64,000 nt of DNA from contig CM051027.1 in NCBI GenBank assembly GCA_027627225.1, positions 86,119,951 to 86,183,950 on the forward strand, written 5' to 3'. Made by a program: the position numbers and the translations under genes. Shown piece after piece: positions 1-12,393 of this stretch. Position 1 is the stretch's first letter; the number at the start of each line of letters is the position of its first letter. The notes below the pieces were generated by a model. The model made no database searches, had not been told where the DNA came from, and was given only the letters and a program-made list of their open reading frames with translations. This DNA comes from Congeria kusceri (Eukaryota > Mollusca > Bivalvia > Myida > Dreissenidae).

Positions 1-861
1 GTTTTCTACTGGTGTCTGCATTTAAGTGAGATGCATTTTCTTAGAAGTACTATGACATATCTTTTTATTGCAAATTTTGAAAGAGGACAGATTGATCTTT
101 AAATTGATACCAGGCTTGCACAATCTGAAATCCTATGGGAATTTGAATTACTGGTATCTAACCTTTAAGCCCTTTGACTGATTGACTGATTTCTCCTCTG
201 AAGTACAGTAGTTTAGCTGTATGTGAACAGGCATATCCTCCAAATTGTGGGATGATGTTTAAAGCATTGAAATAACTTCATAATAAGTGATAAGTGCAAA
301 TGTTCTGATGACAAAGCACTTGTTTGTCCAGGCCATGAATACCTCTGTGGGCTTTCGTTCTTATCTGCATTTAGTAAGAACATAAAATCTAATAGCCAAT
401 TCCTAACCCCTCTCCTCTGGTCATTCTCATAGATTGTTTTTCTGATTACATTGAAGCTGACAGCTTGACAGGTATGCAAATGGCATTTGATAAATTGCCA
501 TCAATGGTTATGTTCTTTCCTGGCTGATAAGTATCTGGTCAGTATATTAGTCTTTGTCAGTGGAATGGTTTTAAAGTAGTTTTAATTGTCATTTTATTAA
601 GAATGACAGAATAATGCTCTCGACATGTGGACATGTTGTAAAATCCAGTGGTGGCAATTGTGATTGTTTTGTGTCCAGCAACTGGAACCTTGAGCTAAAA
701 TTGTTGGAAGATTAACAGTTATATCTGTCTTCCTGAAGTGTGTGTTCCATGTGAACGGGTACATTGTAGTTGTTGTTCAATAATTATGGTGTTATTGTGA
801 TAAATCACATTTATACTTTGATAAGGGGTTACTATACTAGAGTCGCTTTGTTCAATGTACT
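1..861. other. Gene-free flank
   Basis: AT-rich sequence without a convincing coding exon. The open frames here are short, begin at arbitrary ATGs and show no recognisable domain. No tRNA-like or tandem structure was seen. Confidence 0.5.
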
Positions 862-863
862 TA

Positions 864-1104
864 CCCGTATATTCCCCAATAAACAGGGGCTTTACATTTT
901 CCCAAAGGGGGGCGTTCAGTATGAGTCCCCAGTTCTTGGTGTTCTGTCATACATATAGGTTTGTGGAAATCATTATTGTATTACTGTGTAGCTCATTGTG
1001 AAAACATTTCTTTCAAAGATTTACAAAAAAGGTGTCCTGTGTGCATTTGTACTGAGTGCTTAAAACGTTCATTAGGCAGGGGGAGCTTATTAGGATATAT
1101 ATGG
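864..1104. mobile_element. Diverged short MITE flanked by TA
   Basis: The left end reads CCCGTATATTCCCCAATAAA after a TA. The right end, read on the minus strand, is CCATATATATCCTAATAAG and is followed by TA. These ends resemble those of the better preserved element at 8141-8911 (CCGTATTTATCCTAATAAAC), so this looks like an older, internally deleted relative of about 240 bp. No coding capacity. The ends are diverged, so the call is tentative. Confidence 0.4.
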
Positions 1105-1442
1105 TATGTGTAACAAATAGGGTATATAATTATGAGTTTTAGTCATTGCAGAAATTCACTTCATTCCAAATAATGTTTCCTTTCAAATAATATATGCACC
1201 CATTAATTACCTGCTTTTAGTTAGTTTCTTTCCTCGCCAACAGTCATTCTGCGCTGTCATTGTTTTGATGTTTTGCTTCAATACATAGTGTAAAAAATTT
1301 ATTTGTATAAACCTTTTGTAAATTTTTTAACTTGTTTGGAAGCCATAATTGTTTTCCTTTCAGAAACTCCCTTCTATACAGTTCTTGCTTTGGAAAATAA
1401 ACAATAATGAATTTGTTCCATTTGATGCACATGCCCTATTAA

Positions 1443-1456
1443 CCCTTATCCTGCCA
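1443..1456 (+). repeat. piggyBac left terminal inverted repeat
   Basis: CCCTTATCCTGCCA directly after TTAA at 1439-1442. It pairs with the right end at 4099-4112 with two mismatches. Confidence 0.85.
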
Positions 1457-2027
1457 TAAGCCTAATCGCTTATCAGCTACTCCACTGCCACTAAACTTTC
1501 ACCATATAGCTAGTGTAAACAAGATAATATCAGTGGCATTGATCTGACAGCTTTTGTGCATTAACCTTAGATTTTATCTTACAGCACCAAGAAGCAAAGT
1601 TGTAGATAAATAAATAAGCTACACATGGGTATAATTTTTATTTAAATTGCATCGACCAATATTGATATAACAACCTGAAATCTTAAACAGTACTTACAAA
1701 TATATGGTAATATTTGTCTTCACGTGAACAATATTTTTGCAAAATACTAATAAAATATTATACTTACTACAAAAGTAGCATATTTTATCATTTCTAATTA
1801 TATATTCTTATTGTTGAAGATAATTATTTCTACAATTTATATTTCTGTACAATTTAAGCAATGAATATACCAAGTGTCATATAAATGCATATATACTGAG
1901 ATAAAAGCTTTGGCAATATTTACAGCAAAAATAACCAGTGTTCTTGTCATATATACAATTTAAACATTGTTTTGTTTTCTGTCATATTATTATAATGAGT
2001 TATTTTTTTTACATATTATTCAGATTT

Positions 2028-3844
2028 TCAATCACTATCACTCTCTTGATTGCCTTCAGGCTTATAGTATTTGGGAGTATGATAGCGCATGAAACATTCA
2101 GGGTTGCACATCGGTTTCTCGCACTGAATACATTCATATGCTGTTTGTTTTCTTTTGAACCCTTGCCTGTTTTTTGCACTTGGATTGCATACAATGCAGT
2201 CTCTTGTGACTTTCTGTCTCTTTGCATCTGGCTTGGGTTTACAGTGCCCAATGAAGTGGCGTTCTGTCAGTCGCGCCAGGTTTTCCGACTTCCGTCCCTT
2301 CCTTTGTGGTTTGGGGGCATTTGGGGCAGACTCAATGAGTTCGATGACCAATGTGTTGCGGAAATCCATGTGGGAATGCTTCTTCTGCTGCTGGCTGTAC
2401 TTTGTGTGCAATATGTAGGCATTCACCACAAGTCTTCAATTCACCATATTGAAGAGGTGAAAGTACAATTTCTTCCACCACTTAACACATTTGCGGAGCA
2501 CATTGTAGTATTGGATAATTTGATCTGAAAGATCAACACCTCCCATTTTTTGATGTAGTCAACTATTGCATCTGGCTTCATGATAGGCTCATTTGTCTGC
2601 CGGTTTACTTTGTTGGTCACAACAGACTTTGCCTCATGAATGGACGACAGCACGTGAACATCTCGCTTGTCATGGTATTTCAGTACTAGGAGATTTTCTC
2701 TTCGTCTGAAGACAGTTTCGTCCTGCTTTAGTTTGATCAAACCAAAAGCTTTTGGAACTTCCTTTCGGTTAATTCGCACAGTTCCACATGCATAGGTATC
2801 AAATGATGACAGTACATCAAACAATTCTGGCGACGTGTAATAGTTATCCATGTAAACATGGTGTCCCTTGGTCAATGTGCCGGTACGTGTAACATTCCAA
2901 GAACTATTTTGGATGTTTGTGTGAAGTCTGTGTAGTGGGAAGTTGCGTGGCCATCTTCTTTCTCCAAAGACTCAACGTAGGTGGCACAGTCCATGCTTCC
3001 GTGATAGACATCTATACCGACACAATACCCAGATGACGCTTCGCACAGTTCGAAAAGTTTGATACCAGATTTGTTTGGTTGCATTGGGTTATAGACTCTA
3101 AATCGAACTCTTCATTTGAATGGGCAAGTTCCCTCGTCAAAGCTTAAATCACGTTCTGGCGAATATTTTTGGAAATTGTCCGTAATCATCTTTAGGAACG
3201 GTCTTATTTTATAAAGTTTGTCAGATTTGTCATCACCATCATTGTCGACAATGTGGAAGTTGGACAGTAATAGAAGAAACCTGTTTTTTGACATTGTTTT
3301 GTTGAAGAATGGAGTTGCAATTTTTCATTGGTTGACCAATAGTCTTCTAATGATGGTTTTCTGAGTATTCCCATCAAAAGTACGAGTGACATGAACACTT
3401 TCATCTCATCAACATTAGTGTCCACCCACCTGTTCAATCTGCTGTGGTTCGAGACTTGCTGTCCTGTGCACTTTGGATTTGCAACTGTGCATATTTATTT
3501 GTTTGTGTCACCATATTTTCCCACATGCTTTCATCAAATAACACATTGAACATACTCATTGGTGATATATCATCAGGAATTTCGTCCGCATTCAAGCCTA
3601 TATGGCATTCAGATTCCATCACAACAGGTGGAGTGTCAACATTCAACCAGCCATTTTCAATGTCACTGGGAAAATCCTTGTCACGCACTGATTGCTCTAA
3701 ATTAACTTGGCGAATAACACTTGCATTCAATAAAACATGTAACACATCGTTTTCATCAATATCATGCATAAATTCTTCCTCACTATCACTTTCTGACCAC
3801 AATTGATTGAGAACATCATCGAGGTTCATTCGCCGGTTCGCCAT
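2028..3844 (-). pseudogene. piggyBac transposase (PGBD-like), disabled
   Basis: Read from 3844 down, the frames give in order: an acidic N-terminus starting MANRRMNLDD (3844-3434); a segment with EMKVFMSLVLLMGILRKPS (to about 3300); DEGTCPFK, then a stop where this family usually has Gly, then RVRFRVYNP (about 3300-3084); LFELCEASSGY (to about 2872); the MDNYYTS motif (near 2855); KPDAIVDY (near 2580); GGVDLSDQ in a shifted frame; and a C-terminal cysteine-rich finger with CIQCEKPMCNPECF (to 2028). The frame changes at about 3437, 3300, 2875, 2550 and 2430, and there is one in-frame TGA near 3110. The family's catalytic Asp triad would be at LC(D), MDN and GVD. The first is Glu here (LCEASSGY), the other two are Asp. 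Length and domain order are normal for PGBD-type transposases, so this is a decayed full-length copy. Plus-strand frames over the same DNA are shadows. Confidence 0.9.
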
Positions 3845-4098
3845 TTTGACTGTTTACTCTCCTATTCTTTGTGTTCGATTTTGTTCGGCATATAAACAAC
3901 TATTGGCTAATATATTTAGACTAATTGACGTTATAATCATGTGACATGCATTTATGAATGAAATTCAGTAAGAATCATAGTAAAATTTCAATAGTAACTC
4001 CGAATCGAGGCAACAGAATGGGGAAACCCCCAGAAACAACCTGAGGTCGCGATCGGCACTGGCTAGAGATAAAGCTTATCGCGAGCTGTAGTCGTGTT

Positions 4099-4112
4099 TG
4101 GCAGGCAAAGGG
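4099..4112 (-). repeat. piggyBac right terminal inverted repeat
   Basis: Minus-strand reading CCCTTTGCCTGCCA, followed on the plus strand by TTAA at 4113-4116. Mate of the repeat at 1443-1456. Confidence 0.85.
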
Positions 4113-4116
4113 TTAA

Positions 4117-6852
4117 ACATGCATCCACAAAATTTTTGAGACATAATTACGCTTCAAGAAAAAACAAATCAAAAGAAACGTTTCTTAACACATCAAAATT
4201 TTATATTTTGCAGCCATTATTTACCAACACCATTTTTTTCGTAATAATCTCATTATGCCGACACATTACACTAAATATATTTGTATTGGGAGGTGTTGAG
4301 AAGTGTCATCACCTTAAATTATCCCTCAAGCGCTAAGTGTTCGTGTATTTCTGAATTAAATTCTAGATGTTTTTTTTTCAACAGGATGGTTAATGTCATT
4401 TCAAGGCGAAAACAAATTTGGAATTTTTAGGAAAGTATTAGTTATTACTTATTTTCGTTGTCTTCTCTAATTTATTAGACCAAACTAAAACAACAACTGT
4501 GACAAATCCCTGTGGTTTTTTAATTGGCCAACACACCACGATATCCCCAAGGAAAGTCTGAGCGATTCCTACTATTTATAGTTTCCTTTGTTTAAAGGAT
4601 TTTGAAAACACGGGAAATCGTTTGTTAAAAGGTACCGCAACAATGTGAAACAATGCAGCACCGTTGATTTTACTTATGTTGATAGCTTTGTTATTTGAAT
4701 AATAGCTATGATAATATGTAACAGCATTAGAACATGTAAATGGGAAATATGTCTTCTTTTAAAAAAATTAGGTTTGTCAATATTTAGTCCCTAATTGCCG
4801 CGCACACTTGGCAAAATGATCGCACCGTGGCATGTCTATTAGAACGAATACGCTGGGTCCTTTCTTCAATTTGTTTTTTGTCGACTGGTGTGAAAAAGTG
4901 ATTTTATTTGCATTTTATTATGCAACTCAATTTAAAACAAATCCTATAAAACAAAGAAAGAAAAAAATGTTGGCCTAATATATTGGAGGCTATATAATTA
5001 ATGGGTAAAGCTCACGTTAAAAATATGGGTAATTTCTTGCCAAACGATGTCTTTGAAAACATATTTTAACTTCCCATATGTGATCATATTTAAGCTACTG
5101 TCATGATTTTTGCTTGAATGTCTATTTTAAAAAATATAACTTTTGTAAATGTAGTTATTAGTTATTCATATTATTTTCTATTAATACATAAATGTTTTAA
5201 TGTACATATACATATATCACTTTTAAAATACAGTTTTATGGCTGTTTTATTAAAGCCAAATCTGGGTAAACAATACAGTGTACATACCAAAATACTGGCT
5301 TGCTCCCTATTTCATTTTGTTTGGACAGGTTTTACTCTCCCTTACTGATAAGAGTATGTACCTTTAACTATGGTTTGGACAGGTTTTACTCTCCCTTACT
5401 GATATGAGTATGTACCTTTAACTTTAATTGCATCCAGTAAAGCAATTGGCAGGTCCAGTGGGAATTGGCTAAAACAGTTATGAGATTGTTTATTGGCTGC
5501 TGTGTGTGAAAAATGGATTACTAATATGATTGTTGACAACCTTTTGAAGTCCGGCATAAATGCCCTTTTTCACTCTACACGTTTTCAGTGTGTTTATTCG
5601 ATGACATGCGAGTTCGACCTCGTGTTCAGAACTTATTATTAATAGGTACTAAGAAAATACATAAAATAATGATGTTACTGAGTGTGAACAACACAGTGTA
5701 AGGATAAATAAAAGCCTGCCATTGTCGAGGGATTAAGTGACAGTTATTTATTATTTGCAAAATGTTAACTTACATGCTTGGTACATAAAAGTGTAAATTC
5801 ATTTTAAAACTATGTTCGAGTTGATAAAGTTAGGGTGAGGTCTGCTGTTCATTCAGCATTATTTGAATTAATTACTGACGACAGTCAATGAAGTCTTTTT
5901 GTCAAATGGATGATGATGGATTTCATTACTATTTGGAAAACTGGTTCTGTTTGCGAACAGAGAAAAAAGACAAAAAGGTATTTTTTTTATTATTAAATTT
6001 TCTCTTGTTTGTTCATGTTAAAATGTTGTTAATATCAGTCATTTAGTCAATTTATAGCAAATAGCATTGTGTTCTAAAACACTTACGGTAACAATATAAA
6101 CATGAGATCATCTCATTTTAATTGCATGTATGCATCATTGTTGTCCACTAGCAGTGCGCTGTGTTGTTTATCTCCTATTTATCATTTATCAAACAAGATA
6201 GCTAAATACTGCTTATAGACCCTTTTCACATTCCCGTTATCGAGTACTGAAGGAGTTGTCTCCCTTGATAAAGTGAATCGAGAACGAGGCTGACTATGTA
6301 TTGGCTGTAATCGTCAATAAAGGAATATGATGTTCAGTGGAGAAAATGTCGAATAAAATAATAAAATGTTGTTGTTTTTTCATTCAAGTCTTCTCTGTTT
6401 TGTAACTGAATTATATGTACGTGAATAGGTTTCAAATTGTTAAATTATAATGCAAAAAATATAATTTATTAGATATCACAAAATAGGCAAATCTGCGAAC
6501 GAAACTAAGTTTAACACCATGATTATGTTACTTTTTCAAACATTTTAATATTAAGATCTTAATAAGTTTTAATGATAGAAATAAGTCTATTATAATTGCT
6601 AAATTTATTGGAGTTTACATCATTAATAATTTATTAATTTATAATTAGTTAACAGAAGCATTTCGTTTATTCCCGATTCAGTGTTGTCGGCTTGGGCAAT
6701 TAACAGCTTGTCAGTAACATGGCCATTATTGCTAAATTATTATTACTATTATTATGCAGTATGAGCAAAAAAAGATTATGCTTTTCAGTTCATCTCAGTT
6801 AAACAACTTTACCGAGTTAGCCAGAATTGATCAAATACATGTACCTAAATAC
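4117..6852. other. Gene-free AT-rich stretch
   Basis: No supported gene. The only clear structure is the 54-bp tandem duplication at 5320-5427. Open frames of 60-80 codons are AT-biased and carry no recognisable motif. Confidence 0.5.
5320..5427. repeat. 54-bp tandem duplication
   Basis: Two adjacent copies of a unit beginning TTTGGACAGGTTTTACTCTC, at 5320 and 5374, nearly identical (AAGAG versus ATGAG in the middle). A recent local duplication. Confidence 0.85.
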
Positions 6853-8092
6853 GTTTTTCGGCGTAGCTGTCTAATATCACTTTTGACCTAGTTTTCTTGC
6901 GATTATCTTATGCAGCGAGAAAACTGAATGCCAATAGAATTGGGCACATTTTCTAATTTTAGGGAATGCAAACTTACAACAATGGTTTGATGTCTACCAA
7001 TAACGGTTGCATATTTTAGGGGATTGAAAATTATTAACATAAGCGGTTAAAATAAAGTTATAAACATATTTTCGAAATACACTCTAGAACTGAACATAAT
7101 TATGAACAATTTGAATCATTGTATGTAATGCACAGAATGTAATATTCATTCACATAGTGGAATAATTATTTTGTTTAGCCTACATCAGCGGCATGCTCTA
7201 TAAATAGCAATTACAATGACCCCCATTGGTTGACCGATATCTAAGAATTACTGTGCTCTGAAACGTTTCGGAGCCATACGTAGATATTCGGCGAAGATCG
7301 GTATGAACTGGTCTATTCGAGCGTATTCAACACACTTCAGAGAAAGTCAACATCACTCAGCGTTCGGAAAATCATAAACCCGAGAATTTTAATAAATTGG
7401 GAATTTATATTTATAAATTACTGTGCATGTTAATTTATATTTGAATTGCGGTTGCGTTTTATTAAGAATTATTTACAATTGCACCTTCCTATCAACTTCT
7501 CCAGTAGGTGTTATTCAATCTCTTAAAATATTTAACATCTTTCTATAAATAAAATGTGGTGAAATAAGTATCGAAATTCGTCGAAATGTTGTTCAAGTTA
7601 TTTTTACTTCATTTGCTTAGCATGAATACACTATTTGCAAAACTAATGATACATATAGTATATTATTTAACATAACTATGTACACTCGTCTGATGTATAA
7701 TAATTTTCATTCATTCCTGCAATTATTTTCTAACAATGCTAATTTGTTAAATTTGTCTGTCAAATTCATGCTACAATTATAATAACGTAAATTACTAGCT
7801 TAGGTTATTTATTTATCACCGGTTAAAACATGGAAGGTATGATCAGTTTATTCACAGTACACATATTAGTAATTTTTGATTTTATCTCAAATTAATTTTG
7901 GGTCCGATAAGTTTTCTTATTGTGTATGAAAAATCTACAGTCCAAGAAGTCTCATTAGTGGGGACCAAAAAGCTGGGGTCCGAGAAGTCACGTAACCAAT
8001 CATCTTGTCTCTCTTGTATTATGCTTCGGGTAAAAAATGACATCTCAATATAAATATAAACGCTGATTGTCTTTTTTAAAGACATTTCTTGT
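6853..8092 (+). mobile_element. Hairpin-ended repeat, family H, copy 1
   Basis: One of four copies in the window. It starts with TTTTTCGGCGTAGCTGTC and ends with TGTC(T/A-rich)GACA followed by TTTCTTGT. Near the 3' end is a characteristic block of 'ggtccgagaag / gtggggaccaaaa' repeats, then GATCATCTTG and CTCTTGTATTATG. Copies 2 and 3 have the same order; copy 4 is inverted. No conserved ORF. A 3'-proximal hairpin without terminal inverted repeats recalls non-autonomous Helitron/Helentron elements, but the CTRR end is not seen, so the class is uncertain. Confidence 0.7.
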
Positions 8093-8140
8093 TTCTTTGT
8101 ATTCTCTAATGATAGAGAACCAAAACAAAAACATTATTTA

Positions 8141-8911
8141 CCGTATTTATCCTAATAAACGCTCCGTCCCTAATAAACGCGCCCCCGTACTTATAATAAA
8201 ATGCATCAGTGAACATAATAATAGCGCCCCCATTTCTCGGCTGCCAAGGGCCAAGTGAGCGGTGAATAAATGACGTTTTACTTGACGGAACATACTTATT
8301 ATTTAATATACAGGTAACTTGGCAAGAACGTAATTGAAATAAGACTTTGTAAATATAAATTCAATATATCTTACCGTTAAACTCAAACAGACAGGTGATT
8401 TTGATTGTCAAAATGTAAAATTCATGTTATGAAATTATTTTGACACCGGACGCTTAAAATGCGGATCTATACAGGTCGTTCAAATTGCGGAACGTAGGGT
8501 TAATTTATAGGACTTAATTACTTGTTTAATTTAAAACAATTGCGTCTCAGATTACTCCACGAATGCTTTCAAATACAAGTGTGAAAACACAAAGACATTT
8601 TTAAATAATTTATTCAGTCATTTTAATTGCTATCAAAACTGTTGCTATCTCGATCACACCTACTGTTACCATTATCCGTTGTGATGTCCACAACGGCCCT
8701 TTCAGCCTGCAAGATAATAGGGTGTCGTATTCTGGAAAAACAGCAAAATGGCGTGTATTATGAATACCGGGTATTTACGATTGCTCAATGAATTTTTCCT
8801 CAAATTAGCACATTTATGTGTTGGCTCATATTATACATGTAGGAGGGTGAAATAAACGCGCCCCCCCGTGATTTGCATCGCGCCCGGGCGCGTTTATTAG
8901 GATAAAGACGG
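8141..8911. mobile_element. TA-flanked MITE with GC-rich subterminal blocks
   Basis: Inverted ends CCGTATTTATCCTAATAAAC (left) and CCGTCTTTATCCTAATAAAC (right, minus strand), with TA at 8139-8140 and 8912-8913. Both sides carry extra GCGCCCCC-type blocks just inside the ends. About 770 bp, no transposase. TA duplication and ends fit a Tc1/mariner-type or similar non-autonomous element. It sits between two family H copies. Confidence 0.82.
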
Positions 8912-9067
8912 TAGTTATGAAAAATAAGAAATAAAACATAATTATTTAATACCAAAACTTCCAAAAGCAGTGTTAATTATTGTTATATGGCTTTAAACTC
9001 TGTGTACAAAAACATGTACATTCCATTTATAAACTATCATTAGTTCAAGCACTGCTAATAAAATTAT

Positions 9068-10444
9068 ATTTTTTGTTCTGCGTAGCTGTCTAAGATCACT
9101 TTTGACCTAGATTTCTTGCGATAATTATGCAGCACGAAAATTGAATGCCAATAGAATTTGGCAAATGTTCTTTTTTTTAGGGAATGCAAACTTACAACAA
9201 TGATATATACCAACAACTGTTGCTTACTTTTGAGGATTAAAATGTACATGATTGTTTACACAAGCGGTTAAAATAAAGTTATAATCATATCTTCGACATA
9301 GGCTTTGGAACTGAACATAATTATGAACGTATTTTCTCATTGTATGTCAAGATCAGAATATTATATTCGTTCTCAGAATTAATCCACTGTTTTGTTTAGC
9401 CTAGTGGCTTGCTCTATAAATAGCAATTGATTCTAGCCAGTTCAACACACGATCATTCTAAAATTAGTGTGCGTTTAGCTGCCGGTGTATAGCTGTTATA
9501 ATATACATGCATCTATTAGCGTCCAGAGAATCATAAGAGTGAATATTGCAATAAATGGGCAATTTATGTTAATAAACTTACTGTGCATGTTAATTTGAAA
9601 TGGAATGGCGGTTGCGTTCTATTAAGAATTAAATATAATTGCACATTTCTATCAACTTCTATAAAACTTCTTCAACCTATAAAAAGATATCTTTCAATAA
9701 ATAAAATGTGGTGAAATAAGTAACGGAATACGTCAAACTGTTATTCATGTTTCTTTTACTTCATTTTCGTAGCATTAATACATTATTGGCAACACCAGTT
9801 ATACACAGAAACCCTTGATACATCATATTCCTACTGAATAATATAATTTTAAATCTCCATAGTCTAATGAAAATTTATGTTTGTGTTATCAAAAATGGAA
9901 GTTATCATTACTTCAAATGCGCTGAATGTTCCCTGAAGATTGCTTTTCATAAGGATACACAGTATAAATGATTAACTGACTTAGAAATGAGTATGTATTA
10001 TGCTTAGATAACTTCCAAGATGAAGGTAGGGTATTTTACTTAAGAATAACTATACTTGTCTGAAACAGAATAATTTTCATTTATTCCCGCAATTATTTTT
10101 GTTAATTTGTTAAATTTGGCTGACAACGTAAATTATTTAGGTTATTCATTTATCTCTGGTGAAAACATGGGGCGGTATGATTGGTTTATTCACGATATGA
10201 TCGGTTTATTAACGGTAGAAATATTAATAATTATTGAATTAATCACACATTTATTTTGGGATATAAGAAGTCTTCTTATGGTGCTTATATAATCTGGGAT
10301 TCGAGAAGTCGCCTTGTCTAGGTGGGGACCGAAAAATCTGGGGTCCGAGAAGCCATGTAACCGATCATCTTGGCCCTCTTGTATTATGTTTAGGGTAAAA
10401 TGATATCTCATTATTAATTGTCTTTTTAAAAAGACATTTCTTGT
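9068..10444 (+). mobile_element. Hairpin-ended repeat, family H, copy 2
   Basis: Same orientation and order as copy 1. The start is CTGCGTAGCTGTCTAAGATC. Near the end lies a perfect 18-nt palindrome, TGTCTTTTTAAAAAGACA, at about 10419-10436, then TTTCTTGT. The subterminal 'gggtccgagaag' blocks are present at 10297-10351. Long parts align with copy 1 (for example the 'gtgaaataagtaacggaatacg' region), so the two copies look like dispersed members and not a simple local duplication: each has private indels. Confidence 0.7.
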
Positions 10445-11115
10445 CTTAAATAAAGTTAGTTTGTTATTTTAAATAATACTGTTATTTCACTTGACAGCTG
10501 TTATCAAGTACATTCGTAAAGTGAATGGCATAGCTGCCGAGACAATGACCCGTGTATTACTTCATTAATTGGACATTGTAGGTATGATTATGTTATTGTG
10601 TCACATGTTATTTTAAGATTAGGACCAGATATACACATTTTGGTTACAATCTTATGATCATGTGTTTATACAAGATTATGGTCTAACAATGTATTAGACC
10701 AGGTTTGGACAATTAGATTTCTGTTAGTCTCAGAGAAAGTATCTCAGTCTTAATTGCTTTTTTTAATTTTATTTCTGTCAACGATAATACTAATTAAACT
10801 GAAACTTCCTTATATCATAATTACATTATGTATCATGTCTTTTCTGCTTGTCATGAAGAAAAATTAGTGAATATTTATAACATTTTATAAGTAATAAAAC
10901 CATGCAACCAGTATTAACCACTATCAATACATCGCGAGCCTCATTTTTGATTCGCGGATAAATTACAGTGTCGTGATATTCGCTAAAAATGGGAATTTGA
11001 AACTCGTCTATTGGCCCATAAATGCCCTGATTTAACATCAGACATGGACCTTGACAATTTATATGTCTTGAGCACATATACAACTGGCTTGTTCAAGGAA
11101 CTTTCTTAATTATTT
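10445..11115. other. Gene-free stretch
   Basis: No supported gene or repeat structure seen. The 85-codon minus-strand frame at 10826-11083 has no recognisable domain. Confidence 0.4.
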
Positions 11116-11806
11116 GTTTACTGCTGGGTAATAAAAAAACTGCCTTGAATATATTTACTGCTGGGTCATTAAAAAAAAAGCATGTCTTGAATAAATTTAT
11201 TGCTGGGTCATTCAAACGCATGTCTTGAATATATTTACTGCTGGGTCATTCAAAAGCATGTCTTGAATATATTTACTGCTGGGTCATTCAAAAGCATGTC
11301 TTGAATATATTTACTGCTGGGTCATTCAAAAGCATGTCTTGAATATATTTACTGCTGGGTCATTCAAAGACAATCATTTAACAAAATTAATATACTACTG
11401 GGTCATTCAAAGAACTGCTCTTATAATATTTACTGCAGACTCTTTAAAAGAATTGACTTGAACATATTTACTGCTGGGTCATTCAAAGACATGTCTTGAA
11501 CATATTGCAGGGTCATTTAAAGACATGTCTTGAACATATTGCAGGGTCATTTAAAAAAGACATGTCTTGAACATATTGCAGGGTCATTTAAAGACATGTC
11601 TTGAACATATTGCAGGGTCATTTAAAGATGGATCATTCAAAAACATGTCTTGAACATGTTGCAGTGTCATTACAGACATGTCTTGAACATATTGCAGGGT
11701 CATTCAAAGACATGTCTTGAACATATTGCAGGGTCATTTAAATACATGTCTTGAACATATTTACTGCTGAGTCATTCAAAGACATGTCTTGAACATATTT
11801 ACTGTT
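11116..11806 (+). repeat. 38-bp tandem array (minisatellite), two subfamilies
   Basis: The first half repeats a 38-bp unit containing TTTACTGCTGGGTCATTC and GCATGTCTTGAATATA. From about 11500 shorter units containing AGACATGTCTTGAACATATT and GCAGGGTCATTTA dominate. Units are imperfect and variable in length at the edges, more uniform inside, as expected for unequal exchange or slippage. Confidence 0.9.
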
Positions 11807-11990
11807 GGCTCATAGCCTAGTCTGTTACAAATAATATAAAGTTTTGATGTATGGGAATATACTTTCCCAATTTGAACAAGTGACATAATATATGTCTTTG
11901 TGACCAGGTTATACAATACTGTTGCTAATGACAAGACATAGGCAGGGTGACATTAATCAATACACATAACTACAAGCGCATCAGTAATAA

Positions 11991-12244
11991 ATGAGGCGTG
12001 TCATGGTAAAACCGAGCTTAATGCACATGCGTAAAGTGTCGTCCCGGATCAGCCTATGCAGGCTGATCCAGGACCTAACTGTCCGCTTTTATGGTATTTT
12101 CTGTTTCAAGGAAGTCTGTTCTAAACATAAATCCACTGTAGCGGAAAGTGCCGTCCTGGATTAGCCTGTGCGTACTGCACAAGCTGGTCCAGGATGACAC
12201 ATTACGCACATGCATTAAGCCCTGTTTTCCCAATACTCGCTCGT
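11991..12244. mobile_element. TGAGGCGCG MITE, copy A (diverged)
   Basis: Starts ATGAGGCGTGTCATGGTAAA and ends near TTTTCCCAATACTCGC. The interior shows two inverted blocks of the type 'ggattagcctgtgca / tgcacaggctaatcc' on either side of TTTTATGGTATTTTCTGTTT. Same family as copies B, C and D. More decayed at the right end. No coding capacity; the short frames crossing it are shadows. Confidence 0.8.
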
Positions 12245-12393
12245 GTACATGGCTGCACAGAACATGCACACCGTCAGTCTTTTGATGAAATGCAGCCATG
12301 GTTAGAAAATGCATAGTACAACCTCTTGTCAATCCAGTACTTAATTAAATAACTTAACTTTGTACTGAAGGAGGAAAGTGAATAAACAACATA

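Larger units (their letters stand above)
1443..4112 (-). mobile_element. piggyBac-like transposon, complete ends
   Basis: A 2,670-bp element bounded by TTAA on both sides (1439-1442 and 4113-4116), the target site used by the piggyBac superfamily. The ends are inverted: CCCTTATCCTGCCA on the left and CCCTTTGCCTGCCA (minus strand) on the right, 12 of 14 matching. It contains a piggyBac-type transposase gene on the minus strand (2028-3844) broken by several frameshifts and a stop. About 580 bp of noncoding, AT-rich sequence lies between the left end and the gene. Both ends survive, so it could still be mobilised in trans if a matching transposase exists; that is inference. Confidence 0.92.

Noticed and set aside
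1938..2528. 196-codon plus-strand open frame
   Set aside because: It lies antisense to the piggyBac transposase C-terminus, whose minus-strand frames carry the recognisable motifs.
6853..10444. Simple tandem segmental duplication of copies H1 and H2
   Set aside because: Two further copies exist far away (one inverted), with the same ends and private indels, which fits dispersed mobile copies better.
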